Shown piece by piece: positions 1 through 7,432 of a stretch of DNA of 64,000 nt. The position numbers and the translations under genes are program-made. The stretch's first letter is position 1; each line of letters begins with the position of its first letter. Below the pieces are notes generated by a model. The model was given only the letters and a program-made list of their open reading frames with translations. It did no database searches and was not told where the DNA came from. The DNA is from Fontisubflavum oceani (GTDB lineage: Bacteria > Pseudomonadota > Alphaproteobacteria > Rhodobacterales > Rhodobacteraceae). The stretch is from positions 2,914,001-2,978,000 of the forward strand of contig NZ_CP129111.1 in assembly GCF_030407165.1 (NCBI RefSeq), given 5' to 3'.

Positions 1-874
1 CGGCAGCGGATCGCGGTCGACCATCGGGTATTCCCAAATCCGTTCGGCGTTCTGAATCATCCAAGGAATGTTCAACCAATCGAATTGCCAATCGGCGAAT
101 TCGGGGGCGAAGTCGCTCAAACGGCCTTCACGGGTCCAGTCTTGCCGATCCCAATCGGTATCAGGTGGCAAAGCCAGATCGGCGATCCAGTTGATCCGCA
201 TTCGGCCATCGCCATGATCCTGCATCGGGTAGCAGACAAATTTCTTCGCCGAGGTGCCCGCCATCGCCATTGATCGACCGGTCAGAAACCTCGCCGCGTC
301 CGTCACGCCGCGCCACATCATCGTGCCACCCCAGACGGCCGAGCCCTCATCGGGGTACAACTTTGCCCGTGCAACTGAATTGATCCCGTCGCAGGCGACG
401 AGAAGCTCTCCATGAAGATCGTCTTGCTGCTCGCCGGTTGTTCTGTCTTCCAGGTGAACCCGCACGCCATGCGGCGCTTCGGTCCATCTGGCCAAAGATC
501 GGCCGGTTTGGACCACATCTGGCCCAGCGCGACTGATCAGGTTCCGCAACAGCATCAACTGGAAGCTCACCGCGATGGATTGAGTATTGCGGCCAGTTAT
601 ATCCCGCCTCTAAGCCGCGTCGTTCGGTCCAGATCCGTTGACCCTGGCTTGAGAAATAGACCACCTCGCTCGTACGCAGACCAACCCCATCCAGCTCGAT
701 CTCCAGGTCCAGTTCAAACAGCTCGCGCACCGCATGAGGCTGGATGTTGATCCCCACCCCCATCGGTTTCAGCTCATGCACCGCCTCGACAATCTTGAAC
801 GGAATACCCTGTTGATGCAGCGATAGACCCAGGGTCAACCCGCCAATGCCGGCGCCTGCGATGATGACTGTCAT
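1..874 (-). pseudogene. FAD-dependent monooxygenase, frameshifted as read, truncated by window edge
   Basis: A flavin monooxygenase of the UbiH/salicylate hydroxylase type. The N-terminus carries the FAD-binding GAGIGG loop after MTVIIA. The frame holds to HRGEL near position 570 and then breaks. Reading continues cleanly in another frame to position 1, including the second FAD motif ACDGINS and the stretch YPMVDRDPL. One extra base near 560-565 explains the break: GAG CTT CCA should read GAG CTN CAG. The C-terminus lies outside the window. It follows the TRAP binding protein on the same strand, 94 bases downstream, so the two may be co-transcribed and the oxidised substrate may be the imported one (inference). 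The indel may be a sequencing error rather than a true loss. Confidence 0.8.
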
Positions 875-968
875 GAAGCTTCCGCGCCTCCGTCACTTAT
901 GACGTGGTAAAGGAAAAGACTGGGTTCGGACGGCGCCTTTGCCGCCCGAACCCGAATAGCGACGGCGA

Positions 969-2030
969 CTACATCGAGTCCCCGGCGTGGCGCGCAACAG
1001 CGGCTCGCGCGTCTTCGACCATCGCGGCACCGTCAAGACCAAGGCCGTTCATCTCCTCGATCCAATCCGCGGTGACCTCCTCACCGACGGCACGAAGCTC
1101 GGCAACGACCTCATCGCTGAGCGTGACAATCGTGTTGCCCCGTTCGGTGATCATATCTTCGGCCAGCGTGTCACCCTCATCCATGGCGCGCCCTGCCCAA
1201 GCCGAAGCATCGATCCCGGAATTGGCATCAATAATGGCCCGCAAGTCATCGGGAAGGCTGGCATAAGTGTCGTTGTTCATGCCCCAGATAAAGAAGGTGT
1301 TGTAGAGCGCCCGGTCGCCGCCGATCTGCGTATGGCTATCGGCCAATTCTTCGACACGCAGGGCGGGCACCACTTCCCATGGGATCACGCCGCCATCCAC
1401 CACGCCACGCGAGAGCGCTTCGGGGAAGGCAGGCACCGGCATCCCGACCGGCGTTGCGCCAAGACGCTCCAGAAGCGCGTTTGCCTGCCGCGACGGACCA
1501 CGAAGCTGCAACCCGTCGAAATCGGTAATCGCCTCGATCGGATCACCGGTTTTGTGGATCACACCCGGGCCATGCACATGCACCGCCATCACGTGAATAT
1601 CGGCAAACCGGCTGTCGAGCATGTACTGCTCGGTGAATTCCCACGCCGCACGGCTGCTATCTTCCGCATTCATTGAGGTCATGAAGGGCAGTTCCATGGC
1701 CTCAGCCTCCGGGAACCGACCCGGCGTGTAAGCAGGCAGCGCCCAACCACAATCGATCACGCCGTCGCGGATCTGATCATAAAGGGCGGGCGGCGATCCG
1801 CCGAGTTGCATTGCCGGATAGAGTTCCACATCGATGCGCCCGCCGGATTGCTCCTCAACCTGCGCGGCCCATGGCTCCATGAAGAAGCGCGGGACCGACC
1901 CCATCGGCGGCAAGAAATGCTGGCAGCGCAGGGTCACTTCTGCCTGCGCATAGGCGGCACCAGTCTGACCTGCCGCGCCAATTCCCAAGGCAACAAGGCC
2001 AATTGCCGCCGTTTTCAGCGTGATGTTCAT
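969..2030 (-). CDS. TRAP transporter substrate-binding protein, DctP family
   Basis: Periplasmic binding protein that delivers organic acids or similar solutes to a TRAP permease. It has a cleavable signal peptide ending near AYAQA, then the DctP fold. QLRGPSRQ carries the arginine that usually clamps the substrate carboxylate. About 353 residues, normal for the family. Two ATG codons sit in tandem; I chose the second (2030) because the GGAGG motif lies only 3 bases from the first but 6 from the second. No DctQ or DctM permease genes are visible in the window, so the partner is elsewhere or beyond the edge. The FAD monooxygenase follows on the same strand. Confidence 0.9.
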   Translation of the reverse strand: MNITLKTAAIGLVALGIGAAGQTGAAYAQAEVTLRCQHFLPPMGSVPRFFMEPWAAQVEEQSGGRIDVELYPAMQLGGSPPALYDQIRDGVIDCGWALPAYTPGRFPEAEAMELPFMTSMNAEDSSRAAWEFTEQYMLDSRFADIHVMAVHVHGPGVIHKTGDPIEAITDFDGLQLRGPSRQANALLERLGATPVGMPVPAFPEALSRGVVDGGVIPWEVVPALRVEELADSHTQIGGDRALYNTFFIWGMNNDTYASLPDDLRAIIDANSGIDASAWAGRAMDEGDTLAEDMITERGNTIVTLSDEVVAELRAVGEEVTADWIEEMNGLGLDGAAMVEDARAAVARHAGDSM

Positions 2031-2289
2031 CATAATCCTCCCTGATCCGGCATCGTGCCGCGTGATCTCTTTCCAATGGGACTAAGCCCCAGCTATCACG
2101 CGCGGTCAAAGCTTTTTATGGCTTTTCTCCCCTGCCGCTCCTGCGGAAACGACCCTGCCGCGCGCACCTCGATAGAAACACTCTTAACCAAGCGGTCGGG
2201 TTTGTCATCAGGTTTTTTACGCCCTGCGGTTGACCCGGCCCGACCAATACGGCATCGGCCCGAGGAACAGGCAAACATAAAGGGCGCTG

Positions 2290-2867
2290 ATGATCCGGCC
2301 GCTATATGATTGGACACTGGGGCTCGCAGGGCACCGGCACGCGCTTTGGGCCCTGGCCTTGGTTTCGTTTACGGAGAGTTCGTTCTTTCCGATCCCCCCG
2401 ATATCCTGATGATTCCGATGATACTGGCCGCACCACATCGCGCCTTCCTGATCGCCGGCGTCTGTTTGATATCGTCGGTCCTTGGCGGGCTCGCGGGCTA
2501 CGGCATCGGGTATTTCTTTTTTGAGCAGATCGGACAGCCGATCCTTGCCGCTCTCGGCAAAACCGAGCAGATCACGGCCTTCAATCAGCGCTTCAATGAT
2601 CTCGGCTTCTGGCCCGTGCTGATCGCGGGGCTGACCCCGTTCCCGTATAAGGTGATTACCATCATGTCGGGTTGGACCGCCCTGCCCCTTGGCACGTTCA
2701 TTGTGACCTCGATTATCGCCCGGGGTCTGCGCTTCTTTATCGTTGCCGCGTTGCTCTGGCGCTACGGCGCCCCCATTCGTGACTTTATCGAACGCCGTCT
2801 TGGGTTGATGTTCACGCTCTTTATCGTGATCCTACTGGCCGGGTTCTATATTGTGAGGGTCCTGTGA
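2290..2867 (+). pseudogene. YqaA/VTT-family membrane protein, frameshifted as read
   Basis: Member of the VTT (DedA-related, SNARE-associated) family, close to YqaA; these are inner membrane proteins linked to lipid transport and membrane stress. From ATG 2290 the frame reads MIRPLYDWTLGLAGHRHALW and on to ESSFFPI. It then hits a stop because the C run at 2394-2399 has six bases where seven restore the family signature FPIPPDILMIPM. After the run the frame is open to 2867 with four hydrophobic segments. Corrected length is 192 residues, typical of the family. An alternative start at 2310 gives an N-terminus unlike the family and should not be used. The stop overlaps the dsbB GTG by 4 bases, so the two are coupled. 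Confidence 0.8.
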
Positions 2868-3343
2868 CACGTCGTTCCTTGATTTTGCTCGCCGGGTTTG
2901 GATCGGCCGCGATGCTGCTCGGAGCCTTTGGGTTTCAATATATCGGCGGGCTCGCCCCCTGCGCGATGTGCCTGTGGCAGCGCTGGCCGCATGCCGTCGC
3001 CATTGCTCTGGGCGTGATTGGCGCGGCGATCCCATCGGCGCTGATCGCTTGGTCAGGCGGCCTGACGATGCTGACTAATGCGGGCATCGCGCTTTACCAT
3101 ACCGGCGTCGAGCGCGATTGGTGGGAGGGTCCGCAAAATTGCACCGGCGCGGCCGCGCAGGACCTCGGCTCGATGTCCGCAAGCGATCTGCTGGCCACCG
3201 ATACCGGTCCGCAAATCGTCCTTTGTGATGAGGTCGCCTGGGAGATGTTTGGCCTCTCCATGGCCAGCTGGAACGGGCTTGTCTGCCTGGCGCTAGCGCT
3301 GATCTGGTTCGCCGCTGCCGCGCGCAACCGCACAATCGGCTAA
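2864..3343 (+). CDS. dsbB: Disulfide bond formation protein B
   Basis: Inner membrane quinone-linked oxidoreductase that reoxidises DsbA and so drives disulfide formation in the periplasm. About 159 residues with four transmembrane segments. The first periplasmic loop has the CxxC pair (PCAMCLWQRW). The second loop has the other redox pair, in QNCTG and VLCDE. The start is GTG at 2864, overlapping the stop of the preceding YqaA-like gene in a GTGA junction, a sign of translational coupling. No DsbA gene is in the window. Confidence 0.93.
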   Translation: MTRRSLILLAGFGSAAMLLGAFGFQYIGGLAPCAMCLWQRWPHAVAIALGVIGAAIPSALIAWSGGLTMLTNAGIALYHTGVERDWWEGPQNCTGAAAQDLGSMSASDLLATDTGPQIVLCDEVAWEMFGLSMASWNGLVCLALALIWFAAAARNRTIG

Positions 3344-3424
3344 CCCAAACTCGCCCCAAATCCGTGGCAACTGGCCGGGCCGAGGGCTCCCTCTATAGGG
3401 GGCGCGAGGCCCGGCCACCCGCCT

Positions 3425-3865
3425 TCACCGGGGGCGCGCACCGGTCCGTGTGTTCAAAAGCAAACTGGTTTCGCTGGTCTCGACGCCCTCCATCCGCCGG
3501 ATCTCAAACAGCACCCGATCCAACTCCTCCAACGTCTCGGTTCCCAATTCGACAATCAAATCCCATTTGCCATTGGTCGAATGCACCGCCTGCACCGCCA
3601 TAAGACCGGTCAAGCGCGTCATCAGCCGCTCCGCCCCCGGGCCAGACACCGCCAACATCATCAGCCCGCGCACCGGATGGTTCGCCAAATCCGCCGCTGT
3701 CACCACAGTGAAACCCCGGATATCGCCGCGGGCCTGCATCTTCTCGATCCGCGCCCGAACTGTGGCGCGTGACACGCCAAACCGCGCCGCCAGATCCGAC
3801 AAGGACGCCCGCGCGTCCCGCTTCAACGCCGCCAAGAGCCGTTGATCCATATCATCTATTTGCAA
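3425..3865 (-). CDS. Lrp/AsnC family transcriptional regulator
   Basis: Feast/famine regulator with an N-terminal helix-turn-helix (SLSDLAARFGVSRATVRARI) and a C-terminal RAM ligand-binding domain. About 146 residues, the usual family length. The start is uncertain: TTG at 3865 keeps the family N-terminus (IDDMDQRLL), while ATG at 3850 is five codons shorter. It is divergent from the arginase operon with 113 bases between them, so it probably senses arginine or ornithine and controls that operon (inference from position and family). Confidence 0.88.
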   Translation of the reverse strand: MQIDDMDQRLLAALKRDARASLSDLAARFGVSRATVRARIEKMQARGDIRGFTVVTAADLANHPVRGLMMLAVSGPGAERLMTRLTGLMAVQAVHSTNGKWDLIVELGTETLEELDRVLFEIRRMEGVETSETSLLLNTRTGARPR

Positions 3866-3893
3866 ACCAGAAGCCTCCGCATCGGCACATATC

Positions 3894-3927
3894 TAGACTT
3901 TTTGCGCAATCTGGAGGGTTTTGTCTA
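3894..3927. promoter_or_regulatory. Inverted repeat, candidate Lrp-type operator
   Basis: TAGAC at 3894-3898 and its complement GTCTA at 3923-3927 flank a T-rich core, between the divergent Lrp regulator and arginase genes. The position suits an operator for both. The arms are only five bases, so chance is a real alternative. Confidence 0.35.
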
Positions 3928-3978
3928 ATCCATTTCGGCAGGTATTGAGCAACAAACGCGCGACATCACGGACACTCT

Positions 3979-4908
3979 ATGCCCCAACCTTGTCTCCTCC
4001 TCGGTGCCCCGGTCGATAGCGGCAAACGCCGCGACGGCTGCTTGATGGGTCCAGATGCCTACCGCACCGCTGGTCTGGCTAAGGCCCTCACCGAGCTTGG
4101 CCGGGAGACCCGCGACCTCGGCAACTTAACGCCCGCGCCCTTCGGCCAGCCCAGCCACCCAAACCAGGCGCTGCATGCGCTCGCCGAAACCATCGCCTGG
4201 ACCGAAACACTGACCCAGGCCGCCCAAGCCGCCATGACTGACGGCTTCCCGATCTTCCTCGGCGGCGATCACAGTCTTTCGCTTGGGTCCGTGGCCGGTG
4301 TCACAGCCCATGCAAAAGCCCAAAGCCGCCCACAATTCCTGCTCTGGCTCGATGCCCATGCGGATTTCCACACGCCCGACACGACCACTTCGGGCAATCT
4401 GCACGGCACGCCGGTGGGGTATATCGCGGGACGGGCCGGGTTTGATCTCTTCCCGCCCCTGGCGGCGCCGATCCCGGAAGAAAACATCTGCATCCTCGGC
4501 CTCCGCTCCGTCGACCCGCAAGAAGACGCTGCCCTGACCCAAACCCGGATTGCCGCCCATGACATGCGCGCGATTGACGAATACGGCATCGCGACGCCGC
4601 TCCGCAGCTTCCTGGCCAAGGTCGCGGCGGCCAATGGCTTCCTGCACGTCTCCTTGGATGTCGATTTCCTCGACCCCGGTATTGCGCCCGCCGTCGGCAC
4701 CATGGTTCCGGGCGGCGCCACCTTCCGCGAGGCGCATCTGGTGATGGAAATCCTGCATGACAGTGGCCTCGTCACCTCGCTTGATCTGGTCGAATTGAAC
4801 CCGTTCCTCGACGAACGCGGTCGCACCGCGTCGCTGATGGTCGATCTCACCGCGTCACTCATGGGCCGCAAGGTCTTTGACCGACCAACCCAGAGTTTCG
4901 CCGCATGA
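3979..4908 (+). CDS. rocF: Arginase
   Basis: Hydrolyses arginine to ornithine and urea. It is a binuclear manganese enzyme of the ureohydrolase family, and the metal-binding motifs are all present: GGDHS, DAHADFH and SLDVDFLDP. 309 residues, the usual length. First gene of a three-gene operon; its stop overlaps the start of the CtlX-type gene by 4 bases (ATGA). With the ornithine cyclodeaminase two genes on, this gives arginine to ornithine to proline. Likely controlled by the divergent Lrp-type regulator. Confidence 0.95.
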   Translation: MPQPCLLLGAPVDSGKRRDGCLMGPDAYRTAGLAKALTELGRETRDLGNLTPAPFGQPSHPNQALHALAETIAWTETLTQAAQAAMTDGFPIFLGGDHSLSLGSVAGVTAHAKAQSRPQFLLWLDAHADFHTPDTTTSGNLHGTPVGYIAGRAGFDLFPPLAAPIPEENICILGLRSVDPQEDAALTQTRIAAHDMRAIDEYGIATPLRSFLAKVAAANGFLHVSLDVDFLDPGIAPAVGTMVPGGATFREAHLVMEILHDSGLVTSLDLVELNPFLDERGRTASLMVDLTASLMGRKVFDRPTQSFAA

Positions 4909-5807
4909 ACCTGCAAGCGCCCAATGCCGTGGTGATGATCCGTCCACATCATTTTCGCCCCAATCCCGAGACCCGGGCTGACAACGCCTTTCAATCTGAG
5001 ACGATAGGCACGTCGCACACCGCGCTGGCTGAATTCGACGCTGCCGTCGAGAGCTTCCGCGCGGCCGGTGTCACCGTCCATGTCTTCGAGGATGAACGCA
5101 CCGACACACCGGATTCTGTCTTTCCAAACAATTGGTTCTCCACTCATGCCGGCGGCCATGTGGCGATCTATCCGATGTTTGCCGAGACCCGACGCCGGGA
5201 GCGCCGATGGGATGTGATCGAGATGTTGAAACGCGACTATCGGGTGCAGGATGTGATCGATTATTCCGGCCTGGAGCCCGACGGTTTGGCGCTGGAAGGC
5301 ACTGGCGCGATGGTGCTCGACCATACGGGCCATGTGGCTTATGTCGCCGCCTCGAACCGCGCCGATCCGGTGTTACTGGAGCGGTTCTGCACCCATTTCA
5401 ACTATGAACCGATTGTCTTCGATGCCCGCGACAGCATCGGCCGCGCGATTTATCACACTAATGTTCTGATGGGCATCGGCACCGATTACGCACTGGTCGG
5501 TCTCGACATGATCACCGATGCGGAGCGGCGCGCCACGGTCCAGGCCCGGTTGGAGGAAACCGGCCATGATGTGATCGCGCTGACGCCGGAACAGATCCAC
5601 GGCTTCGCTGGCAATGCGTTTGAACTGACCGGGCGTGAGAGTCGCATTCTCGCCCTGTCCGACACCGCTCTGGCCGCGCTCACGCCCGCCCAAATCGCCC
5701 GGATCGAGGCGAGCGCCACGCTCCTTCCCCTCGCCGTTCCCACCATTGAAGCCGCAGGCGGCTCTGTCCGTTGTATGCTGGCTGGCATCCACCTGTCCCG
5801 CCGTTGA
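4905..5807 (+). CDS. ctlX: CtlX-type hydrolase (guanidino-group modifying enzyme family)
   Basis: Belongs to the citrulline utilisation hydrolase (CtlX) group of the pentein/amidinotransferase fold. The N-terminus has the characteristic VMIRPHHFRPNPET, followed by SVFPNNWFSTH, EGTGAMVLDH and late FAGNAFEL elements. About 300 residues. The pentein histidine and C-terminal cysteine are likely in IYHTNVLM and SVRCMLAG. It sits between arginase and ornithine cyclodeaminase, overlapping the former by 4 bases and 11 bases from the latter, so it acts in the same arginine/citrulline route. The exact substrate cannot be read from the sequence. Confidence 0.82.
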   Translation: MNLQAPNAVVMIRPHHFRPNPETRADNAFQSETIGTSHTALAEFDAAVESFRAAGVTVHVFEDERTDTPDSVFPNNWFSTHAGGHVAIYPMFAETRRRERRWDVIEMLKRDYRVQDVIDYSGLEPDGLALEGTGAMVLDHTGHVAYVAASNRADPVLLERFCTHFNYEPIVFDARDSIGRAIYHTNVLMGIGTDYALVGLDMITDAERRATVQARLEETGHDVIALTPEQIHGFAGNAFELTGRESRILALSDTALAALTPAQIARIEASATLLPLAVPTIEAAGGSVRCMLAGIHLSRR

Positions 5808-5818
5808 GACCTGACATC

Positions 5819-6878
5819 ATGACCCTGCCCCAACCCTCCGAGCGCGCCTTCGTTCCCTTCGTCTCCGTCGAGGCGATGATGCAACTGATCCACCAAGTGG
5901 GCTTGGAGCAGATGCTGCGCGAACTGGCGGACTATATCGAGGCCGATTTCCGCCGCTGGCCACTCTTTGATAAGACGCCCCGCGTCGCGTCGCATTCGGT
6001 CGAGGGCGTGATCGAACTGATGCCGACCTCTGACGGCGAGCTTTATGGATTCAAATACGTCAACGGCCATCCAAAGAACATGAAGGAAGGCCTACAAACC
6101 GTTACAGCATTTGGGCTTTTGGCTGATGTCGCCACCGGATACCCGATGCTGCTGAGCGAGATGACAATCCTCACCGCGCTGCGAACGGCGGCGATGTCCG
6201 CCATGGCCGCGAAACATCTCGCGCCGAAAACCGCGACCACTATGGCGATGATCGGAAATGGCGCGCAGTCGGAGTTTCAATGCCTCGCCTTCAAAGCCAT
6301 CTGCGGCATCGACACGGTCCGCCTCTACGATATCGATCCCGCCGCGACGGCCAAAGCGATCCAGAATCTCGCGGGCCAAGGCCTCACGCTTCCAGGCCTG
6401 CAAAACCCCCGAAGAGGCTATGGAAGGCGCGCAGATCATCACGACCTGTACGGCCGACAAGCAATTGGCCACGATTCTAACCGACAACATGATCGGCTCC
6501 GGTGTCCACATTAATGCGATCGGCGGCGATTGCCCGGGCAAAACCGAGCTGCATCGCGACATTCTTCTGCGCTCCGACATCTTCGTCGAGTTCCCGCCAC
6601 AGACCCGGATCGAAGGCGAGATACAGCAATTGCCCGAAGACCATCCCGTCACCGAGCTTTGGCAAGTCATCGAGGGGACCGCGACGGGCCGCAGCTCGCC
6701 CGCCCAGATCACGCTTTTTGACAGCGTCGGTTTCGCGATCGAGGACTTCTCAGCCCTGCGCTATATCCGCGACCGATTGGAAGACACGGGCCTCTATCAG
6801 CAACTCGACATGCTGGCCGATCCCGACGACCCGCGCGATCTCTTCGGCATGGTCCAGCGGGCGAAGCCTGCGATCTGA
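5819..6878 (+). pseudogene. ocd: Ornithine cyclodeaminase, frameshifted as read
   Basis: Converts ornithine to proline and ammonia with bound NAD; member of the OCD/mu-crystallin family. From ATG 5819 the frame gives the N-terminal half (YGFKYVNGHPKNMKEGLQTV, then the Rossmann stretch MAMIGNGAQSEFQ). Near 6390-6393 the frame shifts, and the C-terminal half (TPEEAMEGAQIITTCTADK, then NAIGGDCPGKTEL) lies in another frame. One surplus base in CTTCCAG accounts for it, restoring GLTLQACKTPEEAMEG. Corrected length about 352 residues, normal for the family. Each half is clean, which argues for a sequencing error or a very recent mutation. Confidence 0.85.
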
Positions 6879-6938
6879 GCCGACGCACAACCGGAATAGG
6901 TTACAAAATCCGGCAAATCCCGGTATTTTTGCGACCTA

Positions 6939-7208
6939 TCAATGCAGCGGGAACTCCCCCACCACATTTCGCCATTCGCCCGGCGCGATCATTTTTCGAT
7001 GGGTGAATCGCACCGAGTGCAGCGGGCCTTCGATTTCGTCCTGCCAGAATTCGATAAACTTGAAAAGCCGGGGGTAATCCGGGGCCAAGTCATAATCCTG
7101 CCAGACGAAGGTGTTGAGAACACTCTGAAAATCCGGCATCCGGTAGCACATTTCGGCTGTGGTCAACCCATAGCCCTTCAACATCAGCTCGGTCTCGGTT
7201 TCTGCCAT
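6939..7208 (-). CDS. usg: Usg family protein
   Basis: Small conserved alphaproteobacterial protein of 89 residues. Recognised by LKGYGLTTAEMCYRMPD, FVWQDYDLAPDYPRL and the end APGEWRNVVGEFPLH. Its function is unknown; the name comes from a position near tryptophan genes in rhizobia. An AGAGG motif precedes the ATG by about 7 bases. It is divergent from gyrA. Confidence 0.85.
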   Translation of the reverse strand: MAETETELMLKGYGLTTAEMCYRMPDFQSVLNTFVWQDYDLAPDYPRLFKFIEFWQDEIEGPLHSVRFTHRKMIAPGEWRNVVGEFPLH

Positions 7209-7328
7209 TGGGCACCTCTTGCCTGGTCCCTTCCTGGTGTCAGCCTGCCACAGGGTGGTTAATTTTCAAAGAAAACAACCTGTTAGCAAGGTGGCCGAGC
7301 GGCTGCCAACGGCAGCGCGCATCCCCCA

Positions 7329-7358
7329 TTGCACCCCATATGCAGTTACCGTTATACT
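7329..7358 (+). promoter_or_regulatory. Housekeeping promoter for gyrA
   Basis: A -35 hexamer TTGCAC (7329-7334) and a -10 hexamer TATACT (7353-7358) are separated by 18 bases, upstream of gyrA on its strand. Transcription would start near 7365. Confidence 0.55.
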
Positions 7359-7432
7359 CTGACCCAACAAAATATAGACGCAGCCAAAAGCGAGCACATA
7401 CGCGTGACTGACACGCCAGAACCCCTGAAAAC

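Noticed and set aside
2310..2867. ATG 2310 as the start of the YqaA-like gene
   Set aside because: Its first 30 residues are unlike the family, while the frame from 2290 matches the family up to the short C run.
7275..7340. Sequence resembling the 5' half of a Ser/Leu tRNA (GGTGGCCGAGCGG)
   Set aside because: No matching acceptor 3' strand, anticodon stem or T-loop follows; it overlaps the gyrA promoter region.
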